DNA of 32,000 bases from Fuerstiella sp. (GCA_022447185.1 JAKVAY010000042.1:1-32000), one strand, 5' to 3'. Shown: positions 16,082 to 25,934, counted from the first letter of the stretch. The notes: generated from the letters alone by a model not told the origin. Made by a program: numbers and translations.

Positions 16082-19000
16082 GTGATTCAAATCTTGAACT
16101 CGATCATGACCAGGTTCACGGTTTGCCGAATGTGTCACTGCCGGTCGATGGTGCCGACATGGGTTCCGTTGATGTTGTGCCTCATTTGGACTCGAATTCT
16201 CACGGGCCAGGGGTATTCGCCTGATACAGCAATTTCGCGAATGACCGTCGCAAAGGGAGTCAAGGTTCAGCTTGTTGCCAGTGAACCACTCGTCCGTCAG
16301 CCAGTTTGCATCGAATTTGACGATCGAGGTCGACTTTGGGTCATCCAGTATCTGCAGTATCCAAATCCTGCAGGACTCCAACGTGTTGACGTCGATCGCT
16401 ATTCCAGAACGGAATATGACCGGATACCCAAGCCGCCACCGCATGGTCCGCGTGGTACGGATCGCATTACGATTCTGAGCGATACGAATCATGATGGACA
16501 GATGGACAGCGGATTCGATTTTGTGAATGGACTCAATCTTGCATCAGGGCTGGCCTTCGGACACGGTGGAGTGTTTGTGCTGAACGTTCCTTATCTGCTG
16601 TTTTATCCGGATCAGGATCGTAATGATGTCCCTGATGCTGATCCCCGGGTCCTGCTTACGGGATTTGGGATGCAGGATGCACACAGCGTTGCCAACTCGC
16701 TTACCTGGGGACCTGACGGTTGGTTATATGGATGTCAGGGGAGCACTGTCACGGCCAGAATTCGCGGCCACGAATTCCAGCAGGGCGTGTGGCGCTATCA
16801 TGTCCAGACAGATCGCTTCGAATTGTTCTGTGAAGGTGGTGGCAATTCGTGGGGACTCGATTTTGATCATCGAGGTAACCTGTACTACAGCACGAACTAC
16901 GGAGGATATGTTCTCGTCCACGGAGTCCAGGGCGGATACTACGTCAAATCATTCGTAAAACACGGCGCACTGCACAATCCTTATACCTACGGTTATTTCA
17001 ATCACGCTCCGCATACAGGGTCTACGGGAGGTCACGTTACCGTCGGCGGCTTCGTCTATCAGGGTGGCAGCCTTCCGGACTTCGTCAATGGAAAGTACAT
17101 TGGCGGAGACCTTCTGGGACACGCCGTGTACTGGCATGATCTCAATCCTGTGGGATCGACTGTGGCAACAGCTCACAATGAAGTGTTGTTGAAGGCTAAT
17201 GATTCGTGGTTTGCTCCTGCCGATCTCACCACAGGGCCGGATGGTGCCGTGTACATTGCGGATTGGCATGACCAGCGAACTGCTCATCCGGACCCGGATG
17301 CGGACTGGGATCGGTCCAATGGTCGCATCTATCGAATTGCAGCTGTCGATACCCCGCCCGCAGAATCAATAGACTACGGATTACTCAGCACTGCAGAGTT
17401 ACTGCAACGCCATCAGAGTCCCAATCAATGGCATGTTCGGCGAGCACGTCAGGAACTTGTGCGCCAGAACGATTCGACAGCAACGGAGCTGCTGCGGGAA
17501 ATGCTGTATTCATCGGCCAGTGAGAAGACTGGCCTGGAAGCACTCTGGTCACTGGCAGCCACCGGTGCTTTTGAACACGCTCTGGCGTTCGAATTGCTGG
17601 ACAGTCCCTACCCGGCGGTGCGTTCCTGGACGCTGCGCTTACTGGGTGACTCCGGAAATATCTCGAAAAAAATGGCGCACCGACTGGATGAACTTGCTGA
17701 AGAAGAACCGCATGTCCGGGTGCGACAGCAACTGGCATGTACAGCGAGGCGACTTTCGGCGAAGTACGCTGTTCCGATCATCAATGCCAACATCATTCGT
17801 GACATTGACAATAACGATCCCTATCTGCCCCTGCTTTGGTGGTGGGCAGTGGAACAACACAGCATGACGGGACGTGATGAAGTCATAAGACGTTTTGTCC
17901 GACCAACTGCATGGCAATCAAACCTTGGTCGTGGATTCCTGCTGCCCAGGCTCATTCGCCGTTATGCAGCCGCAGGTTCGACCGAAGGCCTGGATGCTGC
18001 TGCAGCTCTGCTGAAGTCAGCACCCTCACCGGAAGTTCGTGGCCCTCTTTGGCAGTCTGTCTTTCTCGGTTTGCAGCAGCGTGACCGATCGCCGGAAGAT
18101 GATGCGGTTCTCCGTGTTCATCCTCTGTCATTACGGGCCATTGCTCGATGGGAAGAACGTCCAACCGATATCGTGCTGCACCGTATCGCGATTCGATTGC
18201 TTCACGCACAGGCGATTGACCGAGCCCTCGAAGAGTTGGTGCAGTCGACGACGGCGTCGGCCCGACAAATTGAACTGCTGGAAGCGTTGAGAGTGTCTCC
18301 ATCTGGAGCACTCGTCGATCCATTGCTGTCAATCATTGGATCGCCCAGGGATGAAGCTGTTCAGGCTGCTGCTCTGCAAACGCTGTCGGGGGTTCATTCG
18401 GTATCGTTTGCAGGACGTCTGGTCGGAATCTACGGATTGACAACGTCCGATGGACTGAAGTCACAGATCCGTGGTGTGTTATTGGGGCGTCCGGAGTCCG
18501 CGAGAATCTGGCTGGAAGTGGTCGACCGTGGAGACATACCAGCATCCGACACACCGATCGAGCAAATCCGTACCGTTGCGTTGCTGGATGACCCGGCGCT
18601 CAATCGACTGGTTTTGAAACACTGGGGGCGTCTGGAAGCGTCGTCACGGGAAGAAAGACTTGCCGAGGTCCGTCGCCTGAATAATGATGTGCGAGCGGCG
18701 TCCGGCAATCCGATTGAGGGACGTGCGCTCTTCAAAAAACACTGTGCTGCCTGTCACCAGTTGTTTGGTGAAGGAAAGAAGATCGGCCCGGATCTGACTA
18801 CAGCGAATCGATCAGATCGCCAGGCATTGCTGATCAGTCTTGTCGATCCCAGCAGTGTGATTCGTCGTGAGTATACGACGATCGTGGTGCAGACAACGGA
18901 CGGTCGTGTCCTGTCGGGTCTGCCGGTCTCACAGGATGATTCCGGGATCACTCTGGTGAACAACACCGGCAAAGCAGTAACAATCGCCTCAAGTAACATC

Positions 19001-19120
19001 GAACAGACCAAGGATTCCGCCGTGTCGTTAATGCCGGAAGATCTGTACCGTCAGATGACGCCACAACAACTGCGAGATCTTTTTGCATGGCTGCAGTCTT
19101 CCGGTCCTGAGCAACCGTAG
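16082..19120 (+). CDS. Giant exported PVC-type dehydrogenase-like protein: propeller, HEAT-like repeats, c-type haem
   Basis: 1012 residues in the longest frame (GTG 16082). In-frame ATGs at 16106, 16130 or 16148 are equally possible; the Met at 16148 begins a hydrophobic signal ('MVPTWVPLMLCLIWTRILTG'), and none has a clear ribosome site. The body is the PVC 'membrane-bound dehydrogenase' architecture. An N-terminal propeller (~50-430) has 'IEFDDRGRLWVIQYLQYP', 'LTWGPDGWLYGCQGST' and 'LTTGPDGAVYIADWHDQR', the sugar/alcohol-dehydrogenase-like blades. A helical HEAT-like part (~430-860) follows. The end (~875-1010) is a cytochrome c-like domain with C888-A-A-C891-H and downstream 'KIGPDLTT'. 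The family is largely uncharacterised; a periplasmic oxidation passing electrons to the haem is inferred. It is divergent to the sigma factor and lies 115 bases before the next plus-strand gene. Confidence 0.85.
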   Translation: MIQILNSIMTRFTVCRMCHCRSMVPTWVPLMLCLIWTRILTGQGYSPDTAISRMTVAKGVKVQLVASEPLVRQPVCIEFDDRGRLWVIQYLQYPNPAGLQRVDVDRYSRTEYDRIPKPPPHGPRGTDRITILSDTNHDGQMDSGFDFVNGLNLASGLAFGHGGVFVLNVPYLLFYPDQDRNDVPDADPRVLLTGFGMQDAHSVANSLTWGPDGWLYGCQGSTVTARIRGHEFQQGVWRYHVQTDRFELFCEGGGNSWGLDFDHRGNLYYSTNYGGYVLVHGVQGGYYVKSFVKHGALHNPYTYGYFNHAPHTGSTGGHVTVGGFVYQGGSLPDFVNGKYIGGDLLGHAVYWHDLNPVGSTVATAHNEVLLKANDSWFAPADLTTGPDGAVYIADWHDQRTAHPDPDADWDRSNGRIYRIAAVDTPPAESIDYGLLSTAELLQRHQSPNQWHVRRARQELVRQNDSTATELLREMLYSSASEKTGLEALWSLAATGAFEHALAFELLDSPYPAVRSWTLRLLGDSGNISKKMAHRLDELAEEEPHVRVRQQLACTARRLSAKYAVPIINANIIRDIDNNDPYLPLLWWWAVEQHSMTGRDEVIRRFVRPTAWQSNLGRGFLLPRLIRRYAAAGSTEGLDAAAALLKSAPSPEVRGPLWQSVFLGLQQRDRSPEDDAVLRVHPLSLRAIARWEERPTDIVLHRIAIRLLHAQAIDRALEELVQSTTASARQIELLEALRVSPSGALVDPLLSIIGSPRDEAVQAAALQTLSGVHSVSFAGRLVGIYGLTTSDGLKSQIRGVLLGRPESARIWLEVVDRGDIPASDTPIEQIRTVALLDDPALNRLVLKHWGRLEASSREERLAEVRRLNNDVRAASGNPIEGRALFKKHCAACHQLFGEGKKIGPDLTTANRSDRQALLISLVDPSSVIRREYTTIVVQTTDGRVLSGLPVSQDDSGITLVNNTGKAVTIASSNIEQTKDSAVSLMPEDLYRQMTPQQLRDLFAWLQSSGPEQP

Positions 19121-19235
19121 AGCGAGAGCGGTTCAACGTTTCGAATTTTGCACCTCTTCTCCGGACAATGATCCCAATGTCTGATGTCAGGTAAATCACG
19201 AAGACCAGCATCAAAATGACCGAGGAGTCACAGAA

Positions 19236-20309
19236 ATGCGTTTCATATTCACGGTAACAGGGGTTTGCTGCATTTGTGGTGTCACACAATTCAAGGCACC
19301 GGCGGCGGAGCCCGAAACGAACGAGCGCAGCTATCTCAACAGTCTCACTCCGATTGAAGATCCCGGGCCGCTGCTGGCAGATTATCCGGAGTATTTCGAA
19401 CCGGTCATCGAGCGGAAGCATTTTGAAGCCCCTGCAATTGTCAGCGATGCGAATTCGGATCTGCATGTACGAGCATGGCGATTCTCATACAACGCTCGGG
19501 GTATCATCGAGGTGCCGAATCACCTGCGTGCATCTGAAACAGCCGTGATTATGGTGCATCCGTGGGGTATTGATGATGCGCAGGGCTGGCGGACTCCCCA
19601 ACCGGCAGGAGTCGCAGATTTTTGTACCGAAGAAAAAAACCACCTTGCAGCCCGACACACGCGTCAGGTGATCGGTCCGTTCCTTGACAGGCTGCGAAGT
19701 CGAGTGAAGTTCGTGATGTACAGTCTGCCTGGTGAGAAGGATGAAATCCGGGGAAGACTCTACCGATCAATCACTCACACTCCATCAGCACAGGATCGCA
19801 GACAGGGTGCTGCCCAACTGAAGGACAAACTCAACAGCTTTAAATACACGGGGGAGTCCCTGCCGTCACAGCTTTCACTGTCTGTTGATAAACCGGTCGT
19901 CGACTATTTTCAAAAATTTCCGGGACTTGATGCGAGTGCCAAATACAACAATGTTGGATTCTGGGATCTACCGATTCCTGTTACCTCGGACCTGGATGTT
20001 CATCCGGACGACATCGTGATCTACGACCGAGAAGGTTACGGGAAGCTCAAGTCCTTTCTTTCTGAAAACGGTGTGCGTCATGTCCTGCTGACCGGTTACG
20101 CCACCGACATGTGCTTCTGCCGCACGACCGCCGGATACGAGAATCTTTCGAAGGATTTCAATGTGTTTCTTGTCGGTGATGCATCATTGGCCACATTTCC
20201 GGCGAATACGTCTCCCCGGTTTGCGGTCAACGCGGCGATTTCATTTGCGTCTCTCAATCAGCTGATTACCCAGGTCTCATGGGTTCGACTCGAATCGACG
20301 AAGAAATAG
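19236..20309 (+). CDS. Exported isochorismatase-like cysteine hydrolase
   Basis: 357 residues with a signal peptide (~1-24, ending in PAAA). ATG 19236 has GAGGAG 8 bases upstream. The fold is the isochorismatase/cysteine-hydrolase Rossmann-like type: strand 'TAVIMVHPWGIDDA' in place of the usual D-M-Q strand, and 'VLLTGYATDMCFCRTTAGYE' with probable nucleophile C293 (C295 is a second candidate), followed by 'VFLVGDASLATF'. The family cleaves amides, ureido or imide groups (nicotinamidase, ureidoacrylate hydrolase, carbamoylsarcosinase) or vinyl ethers. The N-terminal ~90 residues and the 'PWGIDD' loop are longer than in the minimal family, and export is unusual. It is 3 bases upstream of the deacetylase gene, so they form an operon. 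The substrate is unknown. Confidence 0.8.
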   Translation: MRFIFTVTGVCCICGVTQFKAPAAEPETNERSYLNSLTPIEDPGPLLADYPEYFEPVIERKHFEAPAIVSDANSDLHVRAWRFSYNARGIIEVPNHLRASETAVIMVHPWGIDDAQGWRTPQPAGVADFCTEEKNHLAARHTRQVIGPFLDRLRSRVKFVMYSLPGEKDEIRGRLYRSITHTPSAQDRRQGAAQLKDKLNSFKYTGESLPSQLSLSVDKPVVDYFQKFPGLDASAKYNNVGFWDLPIPVTSDLDVHPDDIVIYDREGYGKLKSFLSENGVRHVLLTGYATDMCFCRTTAGYENLSKDFNVFLVGDASLATFPANTSPRFAVNAAISFASLNQLITQVSWVRLESTKK

Positions 20310-20312
20310 CTT

Positions 20313-21353
20313 ATGAATCACTTAACATCCAGCCGATCTCGTGCTGAATTTACCCGGCGTGGCTGGCTGAAAAAGAGTGCTGCTCTCGCTGGTACCGGGC
20401 TGGCTTCGTTGCCCTGTTCCTCAACTCAGGCTGAAACAGGCCAGGTGAATCAGGCCCAGATCGCCATTACTCTGGATCTGGAGATGAGCCGCAATTTCCC
20501 AACGTGGGAGTCACGTCACTGGGACTACGAAAAAGGCAACTTGAATGCCGAAACAAAACAATATACGGAAAAGGCTGCATCCCGAGTCCGCGAATTTGGA
20601 GGCGTTCTGCATGGGTTTGTGGTTGGCCGAGTGCTGGAACAGGAAAACGTTGACTGGCTGAAGCGCCTTTCAGACGACGGACACCCGCTGGGTAATCATA
20701 CGTACGATCACGTCAACGTTCGTGCCACTCAACCAAAGGATGTGCAGTTTCGATTTCAACGAGCACCCTGGTTGATGCGCAATCAGTCAGTTACAGATTC
20801 AATTCGTGAAAACATCGCACTGTGTGAGGCTGCAATGCAGCTACGACTCGGAAAAAAGTCCGATGGATTCCGCACTCCCGGGGGATTTTATGACGGGCTA
20901 AAGAAATTTCCTCAGATCCGCGCGATGCTGCGCGAGCTCGGATTCAACTGGGTGAGCAGTCTGTATCCTCACCATCCGTATACAAAACCAATGGAACAGC
21001 CCTCAAAGCGTGTTGTTGAGGGTATTGTCGCTGCTCAAAAGTCGGCTCAACCCTTTACCTATCCGTGTGGCCTGATTGAAATTCCTATGAGTCCCATCAG
21101 TGACATCGGCGCTTTCCGGACCGGCCGCTGGAAGCTGGAATGGTTTCTTGACACGATTCGGGAATCGCTGCAGTGGGCTATTGACCAGCGCATGGTGTTC
21201 GACTTCCTGGCGCATCCGTCCTGTCTGTATGTCGTGGACCCGGAATTCAGGACCATCGACATGATTTGTGAAATGGTGGCAGATGCCGGCGACAATGCTT
21301 CAATCGTGTCTCTCGACAAAATTGCAGCCAGCATTTCCGGAGCGCATCCGTAG
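20313..21353 (+). CDS. Tat-exported NodB-type polysaccharide deacetylase family protein
   Basis: 346 residues. Residues 1-40 are a Tat signal ('FTRRGWLKKSAALAGTG', R15-R16). The NodB motifs follow in order: 'ITLDLEMS' (D55, with E57 where family members usually have Asp-Asp), 'LGNHTYDH' (H129 and H133, metal ligands) and 'DGFRTPGGFYDG' (R187). Members remove N-acetyl or N-formyl groups from chitin, peptidoglycan or small molecules (some are allantoinase-like). Long loops between motifs and a ~45-residue 'YPHHPY' insertion suggest a small-molecule or unusual-glycan specificity. The gene starts 3 bases after the cysteine-hydrolase stop with a weak GAAGAA site, so it relies on coupling. Two hairpins follow the stop. 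Confidence 0.85.
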   Translation: MNHLTSSRSRAEFTRRGWLKKSAALAGTGLASLPCSSTQAETGQVNQAQIAITLDLEMSRNFPTWESRHWDYEKGNLNAETKQYTEKAASRVREFGGVLHGFVVGRVLEQENVDWLKRLSDDGHPLGNHTYDHVNVRATQPKDVQFRFQRAPWLMRNQSVTDSIRENIALCEAAMQLRLGKKSDGFRTPGGFYDGLKKFPQIRAMLRELGFNWVSSLYPHHPYTKPMEQPSKRVVEGIVAAQKSAQPFTYPCGLIEIPMSPISDIGAFRTGRWKLEWFLDTIRESLQWAIDQRMVFDFLAHPSCLYVVDPEFRTIDMICEMVADAGDNASIVSLDKIAASISGAHP

Positions 21354-21380
21354 TCCGATTTTTCTGCGGTCTTCTGAGCG

Positions 21381-21464
21381 AAGCTGAAAGCCATCAACGC
21401 GATTCAGCTTCACCGGTTATCTGACCAGTTTTCGGGGACGGCCCGGTTGTGGAGAAACCGGGCC
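21381..21464. terminator. Two hairpins between convergent genes, probable bidirectional terminator region
   Basis: 8-bp perfect stem at 21381-21388/21403-21410 (AAGCTGAA/TTCAGCTT) and 9-bp perfect GC-rich stem at 21440-21448/21456-21464 (GGCCCGGTT/AACCGGGCC, 7-base loop). Neither has a T-run, so they may end transcription only weakly or protect the 3' ends of the transcripts. Confidence 0.45.
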
Positions 21465-21543
21465 AAGTGCTGCCGGAGTGACTCGAATTCGACTTGTGTT
21501 CTGTCAGATTCGATTGATTTATGACATCAGGTCAGCCAGAGCA

Positions 21544-22872
21544 CTAACTCAGCGGCAGGACGGCAGTGCTGTCTCCGAGCTCGGTCACACCAGCTCCCAT
21601 GCGCTGGCTGAGGGCCAGGAACAGATTGTTCAGAGGCGTTTCTGTTTCCAGATTGACGTGCCGACCGGATTCAATTGTGCCACCACCCTTTCCGGCCAGA
21701 ATGATTGGAAGGTCGTCGTGATTGTGGCGATTTCCATCAGAAATGCCGCTGCCGTAGACAATCATACAGTTGTCCAGAAGCGTGGATTCACCCTCTGTCA
21801 CGGACTTCATTCGTCTGAGGAACCAGGCAAATTGTTCCACCTGATACTTGTCAATTTTTTTCAGCTGTTCGATCTTTTCCTGATCGTTTTGGTGGTGTGA
21901 CAGACCGTGGTGACCGTCCCGTACATCAACTTCCGGAAATGTGCGATTCGATCCGGCATGTCCCAGCATAAAAGAGCTGATACGCGTTGAGTCTGTCTGG
22001 AAGGCCAGCAGCTGCAATTCGTACATGATTCTCGCGTGAATCTTAAATTCGCCTGGAAGGTCTTCAGGAAGTTCTATTTCCGGAACGTCAGGCGGGACGA
22101 AGTTTGCGGCATGTTCGATCCTCTGTTCAATTTCACGTACGCTGGTAAAATATTCGTCGAGTTTGGCCCGATCGCTGCCGCTCACGGTCTTCATTAGCCG
22201 TTCGGCATCGCCCGATACAAAGTCCAGAATACTGGCCTGAGTAGCATCACGTCGTTTTTGGTCCTGTGAGTTCCTGCGAATGCCAAACAGCCGATTGAAC
22301 GCCAGTTGGGGATGGATTTCTTTGGCTACCGGCGTCGTGGCGGTCCTCCAGCTGATGTTGTCCGAATAGACGCAACTGTATCCGGAATCACAACTGCCTG
22401 CGCCGCGCCCACCATCAACTCCAAGCTCAAAGGATGGAATTCGAGTGGCTCTGCCGATATTGGCGGCCATCGCCTGATCGATCGACTGGCCCACCGAAAT
22501 GTCAGCGCCGGATGTCTTGCGAGGCTGTGCTCCCGTAAGGTAGGCACCGGCATTGCGGGCATGGTCACCAGCACCGTCACCGTTGGGGCGAGCATGATGC
22601 TGAGCGAGTCCTGTAAAAATGATGAGGTCATCGTGAAACTGTTTAAGCGACTCCATCGTTGCACCGAACTCGAAATCACGTCCTTCGCCAATGGGGCGCC
22701 AGGGGTCCAGGATCACACCGTTGGGAAAGAAAATAAATGCAGTCCTGAGTGGCGGTTGCGGCACAGTCTCCGCCAGTGCGTTTGCCGGTTGCATGACTTC
22801 CAGTAATGGCAAACCGAGTCCGGCTCCAATGCCTCGAAGGACCGTTCGACGATTGATTCTGCCTGATGACAC
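21544..22872 (-). CDS. DUF1552 family protein, Tat-exported
   Basis: 442 residues. The start is GTG 22872, chosen because GGAG lies 8 bases upstream and the protein then opens with a Tat signal ('NRRTVLRGIGAGLGLPLLEV', R8-R9). DUF1552 marks such as 'TAFIFFPNGVILDPWRP', 'FTGLAQHHARPNGDGAGDHA', 'SIDQAMAA' and 'MIVYGSGISDGNRHNHDDLP' are all visible. These proteins are predicted to belong to a sulfatase/alkaline-phosphatase-like fold together with DUF1501, but no activity is established. It sits 91 bases downstream of the DUF1592 c-haem gene on the same strand, the standard planctomycete pair, and the two are likely co-transcribed. It probably works in the periplasm on the same substrate as the haem partner (inference from constant pairing). 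Confidence 0.9.
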   Translation of the reverse strand: MSSGRINRRTVLRGIGAGLGLPLLEVMQPANALAETVPQPPLRTAFIFFPNGVILDPWRPIGEGRDFEFGATMESLKQFHDDLIIFTGLAQHHARPNGDGAGDHARNAGAYLTGAQPRKTSGADISVGQSIDQAMAANIGRATRIPSFELGVDGGRGAGSCDSGYSCVYSDNISWRTATTPVAKEIHPQLAFNRLFGIRRNSQDQKRRDATQASILDFVSGDAERLMKTVSGSDRAKLDEYFTSVREIEQRIEHAANFVPPDVPEIELPEDLPGEFKIHARIMYELQLLAFQTDSTRISSFMLGHAGSNRTFPEVDVRDGHHGLSHHQNDQEKIEQLKKIDKYQVEQFAWFLRRMKSVTEGESTLLDNCMIVYGSGISDGNRHNHDDLPIILAGKGGGTIESGRHVNLETETPLNNLFLALSQRMGAGVTELGDSTAVLPLS

Positions 22873-22963
22873 TTGATGATCTCCTCTGAACTCTACTCAT
22901 ACAGGGCAGGACCAGGATATCACGGTCTGCTGACGACAGCAGTAACCTGGTACACTCCCTGAT

Positions 22964-25282
22964 TTACTTCTCTGGATGACCTCGCTTCATAAAAGCGTCA
23001 GATAAAACGATCGCCTCAACAAGCGAAGAAAATCGATTGTCATGATTTTGCATATAATGAACACAATCGTCGATGACACACTTGTCATAATAGTCTAAGC
23101 CGCGACCGATTGCGTAGATCAACATTTTCTTGGTCAGGGTCCTTACAAAATCATCACGGCGACTCAGGAGAATCTCAACCAATTCCTGTGGTCCGCTGAA
23201 TTTTCTGCCTCCTGGAAGTTCTCCACTGGCGTCCACTGGTTGACCGTGTTCTTCGCCTCGCCAGCGACCAATACCGTCGAAGTTTTCCAGTCCCAATCCA
23301 AGTGGATCCATGATCTGATGACAGGACGCGCAGGTGGGATTGCTGCGGTGCACTGCCATTTGCTCCCGGATTGACAGTGTTGTTGATTTCGAGGCAGCCT
23401 CTTCCAGTTCGGGAATATTCGGCGGAGGCGGAGGCGGAGCGTCTCCTAAAATATTCTCCAGTATCCATTTGCCTCGCTGTACCGGGCTGGTGCGCCGAGG
23501 GTAAGAGGTAAGTGTTAAAACGCTGGCGTGAGTCAGTATTCCGCGACGATGACTGTTGTCCAGATCGACTCGAACAAACTGATCACCAGTTATCCCTTCG
23601 ATGCCGTAGTGAGTTGCCAGCCGACCGTTCACAAATGTAAACCGACCTGTGAGCAGTTTTTCAACATTCAGGTCCTGTTGCATAATGCTGCGAAATACCA
23701 GTGATGTTTCTTTGAACATGGCCTGACGCAGGTCTTCGTCAAAGTCACTGAAAATCTGATCATCCGGACGGGAGCGTTCAAGAATTCCCAGGTTCAGCCA
23801 CTGTGCTGCAAAGTTGTTGGCAACGGATTCGGATTTTTCGTCCCGAAGCATGCGGTGAACCTGAGAAATCAGAATTTCCGGTTCATGCAAACGACCCTGT
23901 TCGGCAACCTGAAACAGTTCTGTATCAGGCATGCTGCTCCAAAGAAAGTAGGACAACCTTGTCGCCAGTTCGTAATCGTTGAGTAAGCGTTCAGACTCAC
24001 CGTCCCTCGGGTCCTGTTCCACTCGAAACAGAAATTCGGGTGATACGAGCATCGCCTGGACTGTGGCGGCCACAGCTTGCTCCCATGTCATTCCGTTGCG
24101 CCGGAAGACCGAGGAAGTCAGGTCTGTGTAGCGTTTGATTTCTGTATCCGTGACAGGGCGTCGCAGGACCTGGTACAAAAGTGGAGACACCACCTGGGTG
24201 GCTGCATCGGAGACAGTGATATCATCGACCGGGCCACCACCAACGATCCGGCGATGGGTTTCAGTGTACTCGGGTTCTGCATCTCCGACCGGCCCGTGGA
24301 TCACCACACGTCCGATCCCGAGCCGTGGTCGTTTCGATTCGTCTTCTTCTGAGTCACCATCATTAAGTTCAAATACAAACCGGTGAACGCCTGCAGTGAG
24401 TGTGAATTCGTGTCTGAGTTTCTTTGGACTGGCGCGCTGTTTCAGACGAAAGACTTTGGTTTCAACGTCGTCAACTTTGAATGTGAATTCAATGTCCTGT
24501 TCATTCAGTGGCAGTGTTACGGCATCGAACACGACTTTGTAGCGTGCTTTCACCGGCACCTGTTGCCGAAACGCGAGATTCCCTGTGCGATTCAGGTATC
24601 TGAGTCCCTGGAAGTCCTCAACATCGTCGTGGCTGGCCTCAAGACTGTCAGACGGGGTCGACCACTCCTGTGGTATTGAATAATCGGTGGTGTCGATTAC
24701 GGCATCGGTCACCTGTTCTGCTGCCGTAAGATATTTTTCTATCAGCAGCGGAGAGATGCTCAATACGTCACCGATATTGTCAAATCCTTCACCAACGTCG
24801 TCTGAAGGAAAATCATCGGCCGGAGTTACGTCAACACCGAACAGGTCGCGAATGGTGTTATTGTATTCGACGCGGTTGAGTCGCCGGATGGTGGGGTGTC
24901 CTGGCCGGGCCAGCTGCCGGCAATCAAAATCGAACAGGAGATCTTCCAGGATATCTGCGACCACTTTATTTTCGTTTGTCGTGGGCCGTGGTGTCGTGTC
25001 TTCGGGAGGCATGGCACCGAGTCGGACCATTTTGAGGACACGTTGCCAGGATTTACGTTGTTTCAGCAATTCGTGTTGGGACCCGGTTCTGTGAACAGCA
25101 ATACCGGCCATTTGTTCATCAGCACCATGACAGTCGATACAGTATCGGCTGAAGTAAGAGTTGAGCGGATCCATCACATTCTGTCGATTGCTCTCTGTTT
25201 GATCGGCACGCAGTGCCACACCAGCGACAGAGATCAGCAAACAAATCATTGCCGGAATAAAATGGAAGCGACGGCGCAGCAT
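22964..25282 (-). CDS. DUF1592-family planctomycete two-haem cytochrome protein (DUF1587/1595/1592/1588/1585)
   Basis: 772 residues from ATG 25282, preferred over the longer frame (TTG 25354) because a signal peptide then begins at residue 1 ('MLRRRFHFIPAMICLLISVA'). Domains in order: cytochrome-type haem motif C48-I-D-C51-H; DUF1587 (~133-200, 'RLNRVEYNNTIRDLFGVDV'); a beta-rich, carbohydrate-binding-like insert (~240-330); DUF1595 ('LLYQVLRRPVTDTEIKRYT'); DUF1592 ('PEFLFRVEQDP', 'NDYELATRLSYFLWSSMPD'); DUF1588 ('GILTHASVLTLTSYPRRTS'); second haem motif C651-A-S-C654-H; DUF1585 ('LTKKMLIYAIGRGLDYYD'). The family is abundant in planctomycetes and its reaction is unproven; electron transfer linked to oxidation of a polymer is inferred. 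It lies 91 bases upstream of its DUF1552 partner. Confidence 0.9.
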   Translation of the reverse strand: MLRRRFHFIPAMICLLISVAGVALRADQTESNRQNVMDPLNSYFSRYCIDCHGADEQMAGIAVHRTGSQHELLKQRKSWQRVLKMVRLGAMPPEDTTPRPTTNENKVVADILEDLLFDFDCRQLARPGHPTIRRLNRVEYNNTIRDLFGVDVTPADDFPSDDVGEGFDNIGDVLSISPLLIEKYLTAAEQVTDAVIDTTDYSIPQEWSTPSDSLEASHDDVEDFQGLRYLNRTGNLAFRQQVPVKARYKVVFDAVTLPLNEQDIEFTFKVDDVETKVFRLKQRASPKKLRHEFTLTAGVHRFVFELNDGDSEEDESKRPRLGIGRVVIHGPVGDAEPEYTETHRRIVGGGPVDDITVSDAATQVVSPLLYQVLRRPVTDTEIKRYTDLTSSVFRRNGMTWEQAVAATVQAMLVSPEFLFRVEQDPRDGESERLLNDYELATRLSYFLWSSMPDTELFQVAEQGRLHEPEILISQVHRMLRDEKSESVANNFAAQWLNLGILERSRPDDQIFSDFDEDLRQAMFKETSLVFRSIMQQDLNVEKLLTGRFTFVNGRLATHYGIEGITGDQFVRVDLDNSHRRGILTHASVLTLTSYPRRTSPVQRGKWILENILGDAPPPPPPNIPELEEAASKSTTLSIREQMAVHRSNPTCASCHQIMDPLGLGLENFDGIGRWRGEEHGQPVDASGELPGGRKFSGPQELVEILLSRRDDFVRTLTKKMLIYAIGRGLDYYDKCVIDDCVHYMQNHDNRFSSLVEAIVLSDAFMKRGHPEK

Positions 25283-25505
25283 ACCGGAATTTTCTGAAGC
25301 GGCAGGCAAGACCTGTGGGCAAGGCCCTGGAGAGTTTTGTCGGAAGGAGAGCAACGAGAGTGGCAGGGCCTGTAGTTTACCAGGCGGATTCCCGGACGTC
25401 CAGAATTAAGGCACATGCATCGATTTTCGTATGCTTTCGGAGGTTCCGGTGTCGAGCCGGCGTGTTCTGCGGAGCGGATTTGTCGCGATGCGGGTCCCAA
25501 TGTTT

Positions 25506-25775
25506 CTATGACAAATCACCAGTTGTGACATCGGTGACTCTGTTCCAACGTTCCCACAGGTAATGAATGCCCCGTTCGCGTTCGAGGCCGATGAAACAAT
25601 AGGGCCTGTCCGGATGCTGGAGACAGGCGGGCCTCAACGATAACGAAGTGGCAGAAGCAAAGATCGTCGCTGACACGGCAACCGTTTTCAGCACAATGAT
25701 CAGAAAATCAAAATTACAGGTCGCTGGCCGGCCTTGCATTTCTCCGGCGTACCGAGTTCCTGTGAGAGAGAACAC
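25506..25775 (-). CDS. Possible small membrane-anchored or secreted protein, doubtful
   Basis: An 89-codon frame (GTG 25775; ATG 25739 also in frame, with GGAG only 2 bases upstream). Residues ~25-46 are hydrophobic ('FLIIVLKTVAVSATIFASAT') and a short C-terminal part (~50-89) has 'PYCFIGLERERGIHYLWERW', which looks protein-like. No known family. The ribosome site is poor and the spacing unusual, so it could be chance. Confidence 0.25.
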   Translation of the reverse strand: MFSLTGTRYAGEMQGRPATCNFDFLIIVLKTVAVSATIFASATSLSLRPACLQHPDRPYCFIGLERERGIHYLWERWNRVTDVTTGDLS

Positions 25776-25934
25776 GCTGGATATCGTTCAGCCAGTTTCC
25801 CACTCATCAGTCATTGCTCTCACGTTACGTCCGACTGGACCGAATCACTGTTTGAGATTACTGACCAGCAGGTGATGTAACGTGTTGGATATGAAACAAG
25901 TCTTGCTGGCGCGGAGTCAGTTATGAACAGAAAT

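Noticed and set aside
25315..25563. 82-codon plus-strand frame
   Set aside because: Arg/Cys-rich, no motif, overlaps the likely DUF1592 promoter region.
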